From assembly GCA_029242715.1 (NCBI GenBank), contig JAQWTL010000020.1:434001-498000 (forward strand): a stretch of 64,000 nt of DNA, written 5' to 3'. The stretch's first letter is position 1. Each line of letters opens with the position of its first letter. The notes below the pieces were generated by a model that saw only the letters and a program-made list of their open reading frames with translations, did not search any database and was not told the origin of the DNA. Both the position numbers and the translations under genes were made by a program. Source of the stretch: Phycisphaerales bacterium (GTDB taxonomy: Bacteria; Planctomycetota; Phycisphaerae; Phycisphaerales; SM1A02). Below are positions 17,481-27,674 of this stretch, in pieces.

Positions 17481-17519
17481 ACAGGCGCCGATCGATGCTC
17501 CGACACGATCGGCGTCTGT
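17481..17519. terminator. Hairpin downstream of nuoH
   Basis: ACAGGCGCCGATCG (17481-17494) and CGATCGGCGTCTGT (17506-17519) pair over 14 positions with one G-U pair and an 11-base loop. It is 12 bases past the nuoH stop on the minus strand. The T-rich side (TTCTATTTGG...TTTTTC) lies toward nuoH, so as a Rho-independent terminator it fits plus-strand transcription better. For nuoH it may be a 3'-protecting hairpin. Confidence 0.6.
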
Positions 17520-17530
17520 TCTATTTGGTT

Positions 17531-18739
17531 TCAATTTTTCGCAATGACCCCGGTAGATGATTCATCCTCAACAGGACTGAATCGGCTTCCGACAAGGCCG
17601 ATGCGTCGATTGGCCTTGGCACGCGAAGGAAGCATGGGCTGCAGAGCAAACAGCACAACCGTAGCGCCAAGTGAACCCGCCCAAAGCCATTGGGTCCACC
17701 CGAAGTAGACGAAGGCTGATGTCATCAGGAGCAATGCCAGGCTAAGTGGGATCATCCCTTCCCATGCAAGCTTCATGAGTTGATCGAATCGGAACCGGGG
17801 AACGGTCCAACGCACGACCATGCCGAAGAAGATGAGCAGGAAGCATTTGCCCAGGACAATGCCGAATTGCAGCAGAATCAGCCAAATCCCGCCGGTTTGA
17901 GGGAGATCCCAACCGGTGATGGGGTTAATGGACCAGCCTCCCAGGAACAATGTCGTGAAGAAAGCAGCGCCAACAACGAGGTGTATGTATTCGCCCATGA
18001 AGAAGAGGGCCCACTTCATCGATGAATACTCGGTGTGCCAGCCACCGACGAGTTCCTGCTCAGCTTCTGCAAGATCAAAGGGAGCCCGGTTGGCTTCTGC
18101 AAGAAGGCAGATGAAGAACACGATTGCCGCAAGGGGTTGTTGAACCAGGAACCACTGGCCTTCCAACTGCCTGGCCACGATCTCTTGAGGAAGCAGGCTG
18201 CCCGCTGTCAGAATCACACAAAGCAGGGCCAGTCCCATCGGGATCTCATAGGAGATCATCTGGGCCGTAGCCCGAAGCCCTCCGAGAAACGAATACTTGT
18301 TATTGGAAGCCCATCCACCAAGGCCAACTCCATAAACACCGAGTGATCCGGTGGCAATCAGGTAGACAACTCCGATATTGATGTCTGCTCCCATGATTGA
18401 GACAGTCTGCCCATCACCCAACATCAGGTAACCGCCCCATGGAATCACGATGAAGCCGATCATCGCTGGTATGACAGTAATGATTGGTGCCAGGATGAAG
18501 AGGACACGATCCACGCCCTTGGGCATGAACTCCTCCTTGACGAACAGCTTCAATCCATCTGCAAGGGGCTGTAGAAGGCCCATGGGGCCGACCCGATTGG
18601 GTCCACAACGGTCCTGAACCCAGGCACAGACCTTCCTCTCCAGAAGGATCAGGTAGGCCGCCGCACCAAGACACAGGTGGAGCACCACGAGGATGACAAC
18701 AACCGAAGTCAGAAATTGTGGGAGCCAGGGGGGCATCAT
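17531..18739 (-). CDS. nuoH: NADH-quinone oxidoreductase subunit H (solitary)
   Basis: A 402-residue polytopic membrane protein of complex I, forming the quinone-entry tunnel. Conserved features are LLERKVCAWVQDRCGPNRVGP, LLQPLADGLKLFVKEE, GLRATAQMISYEIPMG, the EANRAPFDL and AEAEQELVGGWHTEYSS loops, and the late VRWTVPRFRFDQLM. It has about eight membrane segments and a C-terminal 45-residue hydrophilic tail. No other nuo gene is in the window. It sits 35 bases downstream of carB on the same strand, so it may be read through from carB. No strong ribosome site precedes either of the two adjacent ATGs. Confidence 0.95.
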   Translation of the reverse strand: MMPPWLPQFLTSVVVILVVLHLCLGAAAYLILLERKVCAWVQDRCGPNRVGPMGLLQPLADGLKLFVKEEFMPKGVDRVLFILAPIITVIPAMIGFIVIPWGGYLMLGDGQTVSIMGADINIGVVYLIATGSLGVYGVGLGGWASNNKYSFLGGLRATAQMISYEIPMGLALLCVILTAGSLLPQEIVARQLEGQWFLVQQPLAAIVFFICLLAEANRAPFDLAEAEQELVGGWHTEYSSMKWALFFMGEYIHLVVGAAFFTTLFLGGWSINPITGWDLPQTGGIWLILLQFGIVLGKCFLLIFFGMVVRWTVPRFRFDQLMKLAWEGMIPLSLALLLMTSAFVYFGWTQWLWAGSLGATVVLFALQPMLPSRAKANRRIGLVGSRFSPVEDESSTGVIAKN

Positions 18740-18774
18740 GGGTCTGTCAGTGTAGCGGGACCGATCGCCCCGGA

Positions 18775-21700
18775 CTATCGGCTCGTTGCTACCGGCATCT
18801 CAGGAAAAGCATCCTGCAATGCGTGGACAGACCAGGTACCAGCACGGAGTGCGCTGATGGCACGAACTGCAGCCAGGGCACCTGTTCCAGTGGTGATCAT
18901 CGGGACCCGGTTGAGTACAGCCATGGCCCGAATGCGGCCCTCATCGGTGTCGGCCCCGGTTCTGGTGGGTGTATTGATGATCAAGTCGATCTCACCGTTG
19001 GCAAGCAGGTCCAGGATGTTCGGACGCACACCCTCGGAAATCTTGCGAATCGGGTCCGTCTCGACACTGTGGCGAAGCAGCATGTCCCGGGTCCCCGAAG
19101 TGGTACAGACCGTGAAGCCCATTGACACCAGTGATCGGGCGACCTCAATGCAAATTTCCTTGTCAGAATCCCGCACACTGAGGAATACACGACCTGAGAT
19201 CGGCAAGGGCAGGCCTGCCGCCATCTTGGCCTTGGCCAGGGCCATCGCTGCAGAGCGATCCATCCCCATGACCTCGCCAGTTGATCTCATTTCCGGGCCC
19301 AGTACGACATCAACACCCGGGAACTTGTCGAAAGGGAATACGGGTTCCTTCACGGCTGTGAATTCACCTGGCAAACCCTCCTGGACCTCAAGGCCCTCAA
19401 GAGAGGCCCCCATCATCACCTTGGCTGCAATTCGAGACCAGGGCCTGCCGGTGCCCTTGGCGACGAAAGGAACCGTCCGGGATGCTCGAGGATTGACCTC
19501 GAGGACGAAGATCTCTTCATCCTTGATGGCCATCTGAATATTCATGAGGCCACGAACTTCCAGGTGCTCGGCCAGTTGCATGGCTTTCTGGCAGATCTGT
19601 TCTCGCACCCCAGGACGCAAGGAAGCAGGCGGCAGAGTGCAAGCCGAATCACCGGAGTGGACCCCTGCCTGCTCGATATGCTCCATCACTCCGCAGACCA
19701 CTGCACGAGAAGGATCATTCGGCAAAGTCAGTTGCCTGCTACTGGTTGCCTGGTTGGGGATGAAGTCCGCAACAACATCTACATCTACCTCGACTGCCTC
19801 AGACAAGAAGCGATCGATGAGGATTGGAGCGTTTCTCAATTCTGAGACATCTACCGCGGTTCTCATGTAGTTGTCGAGAGAGTCCTCGTCGAAGCAGATT
19901 TCCATGCCTCGACCACCCAGGACGTAGCTGGGGCGAACCAGCACGGGGTAGCCGATCGACTCTGCGATACCACGTGCCTCATCAAGGGAATGGGCAATGC
20001 CATTGTCAGGCTGCATCAGGGCCAGGTCCTGGAGGATCCCTTTGAAACGATCCCGATCCTCTGCTGCATCAATTGACTCCAGGCCGGTCCCGATGATCGG
20101 AACACCCGCCGCTGCCAATCCATGCGCGAGGTTCAGAGGTGTCTGCCCTCCGAACTGCACGATGACCCCCACCACGCCACCACTGCGATCAGGCTCTGCA
20201 GCACCACCACCATTGAGCCGCTCAAGGATGTCAAGAGTGTCCTCGAGTGTCAGCGGCTCGAAGAAGAGCAGATCACTGGTGTCATAGTCCGTACTGACCG
20301 TCTCCGGATTGGAGTTGATCATGACGGATTCAAATTCCATTTCTTCACAGGCAAATGCCGCCTGGCAGCAGCAGTAGTCGAATTCAATACCCTGCCCGAT
20401 ACGGTTGGGTCCCCCACCAAGAATCACGATCTTGGGCCGCTCGCTGATGCGGATTTCATCATCGAATACCGTCTGGCCCTTACGTGTAAAGGGATGTTCG
20501 TAGGTTGAGTAGAAGTACGGCGTAATCGCCTCGAACTCCGCTGCACATGTATCAACCAGTTTGAAGACCGGCTTGATCCCAAGTGATTGCCGATGATCAC
20601 GGACCGCCAGGATCGTACTGGTGCTGATCTCGCCCATGTAAAGACAAGCCAACTGCGGATCCGAGTACCCCATTCTCTTGGCTTCGGAGAGGACCTCTGT
20701 CGGCACATCCTCAAGTCGGCTGTAGGAAACCAACGTGTCCTCGAATTCAATGAGTTGGTGGAACTGCTCAAGGAACCATGGATCGATTCCAGTCAAGTCA
20801 TAGATCCGCTCAAGGCTCCAGCCCATTTTCAATGCGTAACGCAAGTAGTACAGGCGACCTTGGCAAGGCACACTGAGCTTGCGGGTTACCGTGTCATCGT
20901 CGATTGGCCAGTGCGTCGAAGATTCATCTCCCCTGGCTTCCAGCCAGAGATCCTGTTCATCGAGACCAAAGCCGAATCGCTTCACCTCCATTGACCGAAT
21001 GGCTTTCTGGAAGCTTTCCTTGAAGGTTCTCCCGATGCTCATGGCTTCGCCGACAGACTTCATCTGGGTTGTCAGCGTCTCGTCCGCCTCCGGAAACTTT
21101 TCAAAGGTCCAGCGGGGCATCTTCGTCACCACATAATCAATCGATGGTTCAAAGCAGGCTGAAGTCGTCCCCGTGATGTCATTACGCAGTTCATCAAGCG
21201 TGTATCCGACAGCAAGTTTGGTGGCGATTCTGGCAATCGGAAACCCGGTTGCCTTGGACGCCAGGGCTGAGGAGCGGGAAACCCGGGGGTTCATCTCCAC
21301 AACGACCATGCGACCATCCGTCGGGCTGATGGAGAACTGCACATTCGCGCCACCGGTATCAACGCCTACGGAACGCAGTATCGCGAACGATGCATCTCGC
21401 ATCCGCTGGTATTCGCGATCCGAAAGGGTCATGATTGGCGCTACGGTGATGGAATCACCTGTATGCACGCCCATGGGATCGATGTTCTCAATTCCGCAGA
21501 CAACTACGCAGTTGTCATTTCGATCACGAACGACCTCGAGTTCGTATTCCTTCCAGCCCAGAACCGATTCATCAATCTGGACCTGGCCGATACGTGATGC
21601 CGCCAGCCCTCTTCGGACCTGACTGTCGAATTCCTCGCGGTTGTAGGCAATGCCTCCACCGCTTCCTCCAAGTGTGAAGGCAGGACGAATGATTGCGGGC

Positions 21701-22206
21701 AAGCCGATCTCTTCAAGGAAGGATTCTGCTTCCTCCATGGAAGTGACAACCGAAGCACGCGGCATTTCCAATCCGCACTCTTCGACGACCAACCGGAAGG
21801 CTTGCCGATCCTCTGCCCTGTGAATCACCTCGCGTGTTGCGCCGATCATCTCGACGCTGAATTCCGCAAGCGTTCCGTTCTCCTCCAGTTCCGTTGCACA
21901 GTTGAGCGCCGTCTGGCCGCCAAGTGTCGGGAGAACAACATCAACAGGCGTTCCCAGGTCACGTTCCTTCTGCAGGATTCGCCTGACCGCCTCGGCCGTG
22001 ATGGGCTCGATGTAGGTCCGGTCCGAAAAGGCCGGATCAGTCATGATGGTCGCTGGGTTTGAATTCACCAGAACAACCCGGTAACCATCTTCCCGCAATG
22101 CCTTGCAGGCCTGTGTACCGGAATAGTCAAACTCGCAGCCCTGCCCAATGACAATCGGGCCCGAGCCGAGCAGCAAGACGGTCTGGATGTCCTCTCGGCG
22201 TGGCAT
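18775..22206 (-). CDS. carB: Carbamoyl-phosphate synthase large subunit
   Basis: A 1143-residue enzyme making carbamoyl phosphate for pyrimidines and arginine. It shows the duplicated synthetase halves, each starting with a nucleotide-binding turn ([20 protein letters not shown] and [17 protein letters not shown]). ATP-grasp cores follow ([14 protein letters not shown] and [15 protein letters not shown], each with a [12 protein letters not shown] or [11 protein letters not shown] metal site), then a C-terminal MGS-like allosteric domain ([14 protein letters not shown] ... [12 protein letters not shown]). The length is 60-70 residues above the usual ~1075, through small insertions. The small subunit carA is not in the window. 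Divergent from the acyltransferase gene. Confidence 0.98.
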   Translation of the reverse strand: MPRREDIQTVLLLGSGPIVIGQGCEFDYSGTQACKALREDGYRVVLVNSNPATIMTDPAFSDRTYIEPITAEAVRRILQKERDLGTPVDVVLPTLGGQTALNCATELEENGTLAEFSVEMIGATREVIHRAEDRQAFRLVVEECGLEMPRASVVTSMEEAESFLEEIGLPAIIRPAFTLGGSGGGIAYNREEFDSQVRRGLAASRIGQVQIDESVLGWKEYELEVVRDRNDNCVVVCGIENIDPMGVHTGDSITVAPIMTLSDREYQRMRDASFAILRSVGVDTGGANVQFSISPTDGRMVVVEMNPRVSRSSALASKATGFPIARIATKLAVGYTLDELRNDITGTTSACFEPSIDYVVTKMPRWTFEKFPEADETLTTQMKSVGEAMSIGRTFKESFQKAIRSMEVKRFGFGLDEQDLWLEARGDESSTHWPIDDDTVTRKLSVPCQGRLYYLRYALKMGWSLERIYDLTGIDPWFLEQFHQLIEFEDTLVSYSRLEDVPTEVLSEAKRMGYSDPQLACLYMGEISTSTILAVRDHRQSLGIKPVFKLVDTCAAEFEAITPYFYSTYEHPFTRKGQTVFDDEIRISERPKIVILGGGPNRIGQGIEFDYCCCQAAFACEEMEFESVMINSNPETVSTDYDTSDLLFFEPLTLEDTLDILERLNGGGAAEPDRSGGVVGVIVQFGGQTPLNLAHGLAAAGVPIIGTGLESIDAAEDRDRFKGILQDLALMQPDNGIAHSLDEARGIAESIGYPVLVRPSYVLGGRGMEICFDEDSLDNYMRTAVDVSELRNAPILIDRFLSEAVEVDVDVVADFIPNQATSSRQLTLPNDPSRAVVCGVMEHIEQAGVHSGDSACTLPPASLRPGVREQICQKAMQLAEHLEVRGLMNIQMAIKDEEIFVLEVNPRASRTVPFVAKGTGRPWSRIAAKVMMGASLEGLEVQEGLPGEFTAVKEPVFPFDKFPGVDVVLGPEMRSTGEVMGMDRSAAMALAKAKMAAGLPLPISGRVFLSVRDSDKEICIEVARSLVSMGFTVCTTSGTRDMLLRHSVETDPIRKISEGVRPNILDLLANGEIDLIINTPTRTGADTDEGRIRAMAVLNRVPMITTGTGALAAVRAISALRAGTWSVHALQDAFPEMPVATSR

Positions 22207-22342
22207 GTCTTCGCAGCAGATCCGGGAGGGATCTCGGGCAGGCTACCGCACTAGGCAAAGGCCCACAATCGCAGAAGCCCACAAGTGGATATGTAATTGA
22301 AAATGAATTGACAGGAAACCAACTGTTCGCCACGCTCCACAT

Positions 22343-23095
22343 GTGAACACAGCAAGCATTCTGGCGATCGCTGTTGGAGGGACACTGGCCCTTGTGGCAC
22401 TCTGGCAGGTCTTTCTGACCCCCCGGCTCCGACGTGGCCCCGGCGGCGATGCCGGTCTGTCGCTGGTTCTGGTGCTTCTACGGCTCTATGCCAAGGCCGT
22501 TCACCGTCTTCGTGTGGAGGGGCAAGAGCACCTGGAAGACCTTGATGGCCCCTTGGTGGTGGTCTGCAACCATGGTTCTCCCCTGGACCCCTTCCTGATC
22601 CAGATCGCCATGCCACGCCTGATCCGATGGATGATGGCATCTGACCAGATGCCCGCCGACAGTGCCATGCTGTGGGAATTCTCCAGAGTCATTCCCACCG
22701 AGAGATTCCGAAAATCACCTCTTGCCATCATCACGGCCATACGAGAACTTCGTCGGGGCGGGGTTGTGGGCGTCTTTCCAGAGGGACGAATCGGCCAACC
22801 GACAGAGCGAATCCTGCCATTCCACGAGGGCGTTGGCGAGTTGGTTGCCAGAACCAGGGCCAGGGTTCTGCTGGCCTGCCTGCAGGGAACGCCCGACACG
22901 GATGAGATCGGAGCCTCATTCTTCAGGCCCAGTCACTCAAATCTGCGTTTTCTTGATGTCCTCTCCTGGCCAGAAGGTGTTGAGCCAACCACGATCACCC
23001 ATGAATTAAGGACCAGGATCATCGAGGCTACCGGTTACCCAACTGTAGATGAGATGGATCCGCTCCCACCACCGGTCGATCCCTTCCTCGCCTGA
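22343..23095 (+). CDS. 1-acyl-sn-glycerol-3-phosphate acyltransferase (PlsC family)
   Basis: A 250-residue membrane-associated acyltransferase for phosphatidic acid synthesis or another lipid acylation. It has one N-terminal membrane segment (ASILAIAVGGTLALVALWQVFL), the catalytic NHGSPLD (HX4D motif), IPTERFRKS and the acyl-acceptor motif FPEGRIG. The start is a GTG at 22343 with no clear ribosome site. An overlapping ATG two bases earlier is in another frame and stops at once. ruvA follows 22 bases later. Confidence 0.88.
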   Translation: MNTASILAIAVGGTLALVALWQVFLTPRLRRGPGGDAGLSLVLVLLRLYAKAVHRLRVEGQEHLEDLDGPLVVVCNHGSPLDPFLIQIAMPRLIRWMMASDQMPADSAMLWEFSRVIPTERFRKSPLAIITAIRELRRGGVVGVFPEGRIGQPTERILPFHEGVGELVARTRARVLLACLQGTPDTDEIGASFFRPSHSNLRFLDVLSWPEGVEPTTITHELRTRIIEATGYPTVDEMDPLPPPVDPFLA

Positions 23096-23117
23096 GGCCA
23101 CCCGGTACCATGCGGTC

Positions 23118-23744
23118 ATGATCAGCCGGATAGCCGGGCGATTGCTCGAAGCACGAGATGGCCACGCTCTCATTGAGTGCGACCATCTTGTCTACGAGAT
23201 CCTTGTGCCTGGATCTGATATTCCGTCCTTGAACACTCGCCATGGAATGACGGTGGTATTCCATACCCTGCACTACCACGAGTCCCATGGCCAGGGTTCC
23301 TCATTTGTTCCCCGACTGGTCGGGTTCCAGGACGAACGTGACCGGGCGTTCTTCGAGCTTTTTACAACCGTCAAGAACATCGGATACCGGAAGGCCCTTC
23401 GCGCCCTGCAGCTTCCGTTTGATCGTGTTGCTGCGGCCATTGCCAGCAAGGACGCCAGCCTGCTGACCACCCTCCCTGAAATCGGCAAGCGAACCGCCGA
23501 AACGATCATTGCCGAGCTCAGTGGCAAAGTGGATGATTTCATCGATGATGCACCACCCGCTGCAGTCGAGGATGACGCCACACTGGCCCTCATTGGTGAT
23601 ACCGTCGCAATGCTTACTGCCCTTGGCGAAAGCAGGGCAGAGGCCCAGTCCCTGGCCCAGCGAGCACTCGCCGTCGAACCAAAGATCGCGACACCAGATG
23701 CTCTACTTTCAGCCGTGTTCCGATTACGAGAAACGATTCGATAG
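23118..23744 (+). CDS. ruvA: Holliday junction DNA helicase subunit RuvA
   Basis: A 208-residue protein with RuvA organisation: N-terminal OB fold (MISRIAGRLLEARDGHALIECDHLVYEI ...), a helix-hairpin-helix domain (FELFTTVKNIGYRKALRAL, then LTTLPEIGKRTAETIIAEL), an acidic linker, and the C-terminal domain III that contacts RuvB (AMLTALGESRAEAQSLAQRAL). It tetramerises on Holliday junctions. The start is the ATG at 23118. A longer frame running into the acyltransferase gene has no homology. ruvB and ruvC are not in the window. Confidence 0.93.
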   Translation: MISRIAGRLLEARDGHALIECDHLVYEILVPGSDIPSLNTRHGMTVVFHTLHYHESHGQGSSFVPRLVGFQDERDRAFFELFTTVKNIGYRKALRALQLPFDRVAAAIASKDASLLTTLPEIGKRTAETIIAELSGKVDDFIDDAPPAAVEDDATLALIGDTVAMLTALGESRAEAQSLAQRALAVEPKIATPDALLSAVFRLRETIR

Positions 23745-23774
23745 AATCCACTGTCCTATCACGCGAGGTGCTCC

Positions 23775-24854
23775 TTGGAATACGCGATGATCATGGCCGG
23801 CGGTGCCGGGAAGCGACTGTGGCCCATGAGCCGCCGTCAGCAGCCCAAACAATTGATCCCTTTCATCGACGGTCGATGCCTGCTTGAGATCGCCATGGAT
23901 CGATTGGACGGCGTGGTTCCCACCGCCCGACAGTTGATCTGCACCGGCGAAGCCTTCAGATCACCCATCCTCCAGACGCTGTCGGGACTCAGTGACGACC
24001 AACTCCTGGGAGAACCAGAAGGCCGCGACACGGTCAATGCGATCGGACTCACAGCCGCTGTACTTCACGAGCAGGATCCTGACGCGATCTTTGCCGTACT
24101 GACTGCAGATCACCTCATTGAGCCACAGGACCGTTTCAAGACTGCGCTTCGAACCGGCTTTGAACTGGTCGCCGCAGACTCACGACGCCTGGTGACATTC
24201 GGGATCACACCGACCTATCCGGCAACGGGATATGGCTATGTAGAACTTGGCAAGCCGGTCGATGACTTTCCCGCTGCAAGCAGCACTGTTCAGTTCGTTG
24301 AAAAACCCGACGAAGGAACTGCCGAAAGCTATCTGCAAGCAGGCAACTTCCTCTGGAACAGCGGGATGTTCGTCTTTTCAGCTGCTGGATTCCTCGATGC
24401 ACTGCAGGAATTCGTCCCGGAGTCGGCAGAAGGATTACATACCATTGCAAAGGCCTGGAATGGCCCTGATCGACAAGCCACCCTGGAACGGATCTACCCG
24501 ACGCTCCCGAAAATCAGCGTCGATTACGCCATCATGGAACCTGCCTCACGTGATGCTGAGCGACCCGTATGCACGGTCCCGATGGATATTCAATGGCTCG
24601 ATGTCGGGAGTTGGACCTCCTATGGCGAAACACTCCCTGATGATCCGGATGGTTGCCGCAGCAACATCAAGGCAGTCAATCTCGACTCGCACAATGTGCT
24701 CTCGGTCAGTGAAGACCCGGAACATGTCATTGCCACCGTGGGCTGCCATGACCTCGTGATCATCCACACTGACCGTGTCACCATGGTCTGCCCCGCATCG
24801 CAAGCACAAAGGGTGAAGGACCTGGCCGATGCGGCCGGGGATTCACTTCTCTGA
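23775..24854 (+). CDS. Mannose-1-phosphate guanylyltransferase
   Basis: A 359-residue nucleotidyltransferase making GDP-mannose from GTP and mannose-1-phosphate. Visible are IMAGGAGKRLWPMSRRQQPKQ (nucleotide binding), VLTADHLI, the FVEKPDEGTAESYLQAGNFLWNSGMFVF substrate region, and DIQWLDVGSWTSYGE. It lacks the PMI domain of bifunctional ManC/AlgA proteins. I use the TTG at 23775, which has GAGG seven bases upstream. The ATG at 23787 would lose only four residues. The product would feed glycan or mannosylated polymer synthesis. Confidence 0.93.
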   Translation: MEYAMIMAGGAGKRLWPMSRRQQPKQLIPFIDGRCLLEIAMDRLDGVVPTARQLICTGEAFRSPILQTLSGLSDDQLLGEPEGRDTVNAIGLTAAVLHEQDPDAIFAVLTADHLIEPQDRFKTALRTGFELVAADSRRLVTFGITPTYPATGYGYVELGKPVDDFPAASSTVQFVEKPDEGTAESYLQAGNFLWNSGMFVFSAAGFLDALQEFVPESAEGLHTIAKAWNGPDRQATLERIYPTLPKISVDYAIMEPASRDAERPVCTVPMDIQWLDVGSWTSYGETLPDDPDGCRSNIKAVNLDSHNVLSVSEDPEHVIATVGCHDLVIIHTDRVTMVCPASQAQRVKDLADAAGDSLL

Positions 24855-24858
24855 GCCG

Positions 24859-25263
24859 ATGCTTGTCATGGCCATCGACCTTGGCGACAAACGAACCGGC
24901 CTGGCTGTGGGTGATTCATCCACAGGCACAGTGATGCCCGTTGAGGTTCTTGAGATTCCAAGGGGCCCATCACTGGTCAAGGCAATCGAAGACGCTGTTC
25001 TGGCCCATGGCCCAGCCAAGCTCGTCATCGGTCTGCCTTTGAATATGGATGGCTCAGAAGGCGATCGTGCTGGCATCTGCCGGGCCTTCGGCACTGATCT
25101 GGAAGCCCGGATCGACCTGCCAATCACCTTCCAGGATGAACGGTTGAGCTCCGATGAGGCCAACCGCAGGATGGCCCGTTCAGGCCGTACACATGGAGCA
25201 AAAAAGAAGCTCCGGGACGCCCTGGCCGCCTGTGTGGTCCTGGAAGACCACTTCAACGGCTGA
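24859..25263 (+). CDS. ruvX: Putative pre-16S rRNA nuclease / Holliday junction resolvase-like (YqgF)
   Basis: A 134-residue RNase H-fold protein of the YqgF/RuvX family. Motifs are AIDLGDKRTGLAVGD (first catalytic Asp), KLVIGLPLNMDGSEGDRA, FQDERLSS (second acidic residue) and the final Lys-rich KKKLRDALAAC with its conserved Asp. Family members trim 16S rRNA 5' ends. The ATG at 24859 follows the guanylyltransferase stop by 4 bases. An earlier in-frame start at 24829 would overlap it. Confidence 0.92.
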   Translation: MLVMAIDLGDKRTGLAVGDSSTGTVMPVEVLEIPRGPSLVKAIEDAVLAHGPAKLVIGLPLNMDGSEGDRAGICRAFGTDLEARIDLPITFQDERLSSDEANRRMARSGRTHGAKKKLRDALAACVVLEDHFNG

Positions 25264-25377
25264 TCCAGGAATAAAGCAATGGTTGCTGTGAGATTGGGCG
25301 ACGCCCCATCGCAGGCCATGTACGGGATGCCATAAGGCCGCCCAGAACATGACCAACACAGTAAATCGGAGCCTTTC

Positions 25378-27615
25378 ATGACTCTTCTTCCCCTTCTCAG
25401 CCGCAAGGCTTGCACACTCTCATCACTGGCACTTTCCATGGCCCTGACTGGTATCGCATCAGCCCAGGAACGTGAATGGGTGTCCTTCGATGACAGTCCA
25501 GCTGGAACCCCCCCGACAGTCAACTTGCTCACTGCAAACTGCAATCCGGAAAAGGCCCTGTTTGATGTCAAGATCCACGGCCTGTGGCTTGAGAACCGAA
25601 CTGATCCCAACACAGGTGAAACGTTCAAGGCTGTTTTGCTGCCTGACAGCAGTAGTTCCACTGACGCCTACGGCTGGCCTGAGCTGCCCAGCATTCCGTT
25701 GAATCTGGCCATCCCGACCCGTGATGCCAACTACGGTTTCGACACCAACGTTCTCGAGCGCGTTGTACTCGAGAACATTCATGTCGCACCTGCTCAGCCC
25801 AAGGAAGCTGAAGACCGTGATGGTGATTCTGATCAGAATGTCTTCTACTACGACCAGGGCTTCTATCAACAGACCAGTTCGCCATGGCCCGAAGGCGATG
25901 CACGACCCATTGGCCAGACGCATTCGAACCATGGGATTCCTACTCAAGCCGTCACCATGCAATGCGTTCGATCCGTCCCGGCTGCCAAACAACTCGTAGT
26001 CGATACGCGATTCCAATTCACAGCCAGCTTTGCAGGCAATCCAATCGAACCCTTCGAAATGAATCGACGTTTCGCGGCAAGATTCGATCTCCAGTACCAC
26101 AATGCACCGATGTGGTGGCAACTTCAACTTGCCCGATTGAACGCTGGCGCCAACGAAGGCTGCTATCTGATCGTTACTGCACAGAAATATGTCAATGAGT
26201 TGATGCCATTGATCGAGCAGAAGACCGAACGAGGCCTTCGCGTCACCGTCGTGACGACTGAGAGCCTTGGCAGCGGCTTCGATCATACGGACGTCAAATC
26301 CGCCATCAATGACTGGTACGGAGACTGCGACAGCATCTTCGAAGCCTACGTACTGCTTGTGGGCGATGTTGATGAAATGCCGATGCACATCGACCCCGTC
26401 AACGAACTCCCCTCCGATCATTACTACGTCTGCCTGGAAGACGAACTCTTCCCTTCATGTGAAATCGGACGTTTCTCGGTCGACTCCGAAGAGGATCTCG
26501 AGGAACAGATTTCGAAGACAATGAAGTACTCGGAAAGCCCGCTGCTGGTTTCTGGCCACTATGAGCGTTCACTTCTCGCCGCTCACAAGCAGGAATCCAA
26601 GTATTACGTCGAATGCATCGAAGATATCGCTACTGCCTCCTACTGGGGGTACAACCCGACGTTCAAGCTCTTCTCTGGCCGCGAAGCAGATTCACTGGTT
26701 TCCAACGTCTTAGATGAGATCAATGAGACCCACTACGGCCTCGTGATGTATCGCGGCCATGGCTGGAAGCTCAAATGGGGCGACAACTGGAACATGTATA
26801 ACGAGGAACTCTGGGACACGGACGTCGCAGGGCTCACCAATGGACGTTACACACCCATCGTCGTAGCAGTCGCCTGTGGCAACAATGCCATCGACATGGA
26901 AGATGATTCCATCAGTGAAAAATGGATGGAAGGCTCGGAGAATGGCGCAGTCGCCCACATCGGTTCGATCCGATCAAGCAAGACGACTCCAAACCATGAA
27001 TTCGCAAAGGCATTCCAGCACTACTACTGGTGCGGCTACAGCCTGTGTGCCAGCGAGATGATGCAGGATGCCTGGATAACCGCTCGGATGAATGTTTCAA
27101 ACCAGTCAAGTGCTGAAAAGAACATCTACATGTCACAGTTGCTGGGCGATCCCGAACTGCGTCCTCGGCAGCAGGCCCCATGGCATATTGTCTTCAAAGA
27201 CGTGCCCGACTGGTTCCACCCAGGCATCAATGAAGTCTCACTCCAACTGGAACTGGACCGTACAGAAGACCCCACGGACATCCTTGTATCAGTGACGATC
27301 AACGATGAGCCTGTCAGCCTGGCCCGCGTTGCCGAAGATGGAACCATCAACCTGCAACTCGATGTTCCTGCAGACGCAAAAGTAGTCATTCGTGGCTTCA
27401 GCGAGCTGGGAAGTGGCGTCGATGGTCGATATGAGATTCCAGTCGGTCACGATGACTGCCCCGCCGACCTGGATGGCGATGGCGAAGTCGAAGTCGATGA
27501 CCTCCTTCTGATCATCTCGTCATGGGATTCACCCAACGCTGATATCACCGGTGATGGCACTACCAACATCGATGATCTGCTCGAGGCCCTGGCAGGCTTT
27601 GGCCTGTGCTCGTGA
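25378..27615 (+). CDS. Secreted gingipain-type C25 peptidase with dockerin-type tail
   Basis: A 745-residue exported cysteine peptidase. There is a signal peptide (about residues 1-29, ending TGIASAQ) and an N-terminal propeptide-like beta region. The C25 catalytic domain starts near CYLIVTAQKYVNELMPLIEQ and contains LLVGDVDEMP, the catalytic His461 in MYRGHGW and the nucleophile Cys500 in VAVACGNN. An Ig-like part follows (SLQLELDRTEDPTDILVSVTIN), then two dockerin calcium loops (DLDGDGEVEVDDL, DITGDGTTNIDDL). It would cleave proteins outside the cell. Known gingipain relatives cut after Arg or Lys, but specificity cannot be read here. A terminator follows. Confidence 0.9.
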   Translation: MTLLPLLSRKACTLSSLALSMALTGIASAQEREWVSFDDSPAGTPPTVNLLTANCNPEKALFDVKIHGLWLENRTDPNTGETFKAVLLPDSSSSTDAYGWPELPSIPLNLAIPTRDANYGFDTNVLERVVLENIHVAPAQPKEAEDRDGDSDQNVFYYDQGFYQQTSSPWPEGDARPIGQTHSNHGIPTQAVTMQCVRSVPAAKQLVVDTRFQFTASFAGNPIEPFEMNRRFAARFDLQYHNAPMWWQLQLARLNAGANEGCYLIVTAQKYVNELMPLIEQKTERGLRVTVVTTESLGSGFDHTDVKSAINDWYGDCDSIFEAYVLLVGDVDEMPMHIDPVNELPSDHYYVCLEDELFPSCEIGRFSVDSEEDLEEQISKTMKYSESPLLVSGHYERSLLAAHKQESKYYVECIEDIATASYWGYNPTFKLFSGREADSLVSNVLDEINETHYGLVMYRGHGWKLKWGDNWNMYNEELWDTDVAGLTNGRYTPIVVAVACGNNAIDMEDDSISEKWMEGSENGAVAHIGSIRSSKTTPNHEFAKAFQHYYWCGYSLCASEMMQDAWITARMNVSNQSSAEKNIYMSQLLGDPELRPRQQAPWHIVFKDVPDWFHPGINEVSLQLELDRTEDPTDILVSVTINDEPVSLARVAEDGTINLQLDVPADAKVVIRGFSELGSGVDGRYEIPVGHDDCPADLDGDGEVEVDDLLLIISSWDSPNADITGDGTTNIDDLLEALAGFGLCS

Positions 27616-27639
27616 CCTGAAAAGTTCATGTGGTTCTGC

Positions 27640-27674
27640 GAGGCGCCCGGCTCCGGCCGGGCGTCTCGTGTTTT
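27640..27674 (+). terminator. Intrinsic terminator after the C25 peptidase
   Basis: GAGGCGCCCGGC (27640-27651) pairs with GCCGGGCGTCTC (27656-27667) around TCCG, with one G-U pair, followed by GTGTTTT. The T-run abuts the stop codon of the convergent gene at 27673, so the hairpin lies within the terminal region shared by both transcripts. Confidence 0.85.
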
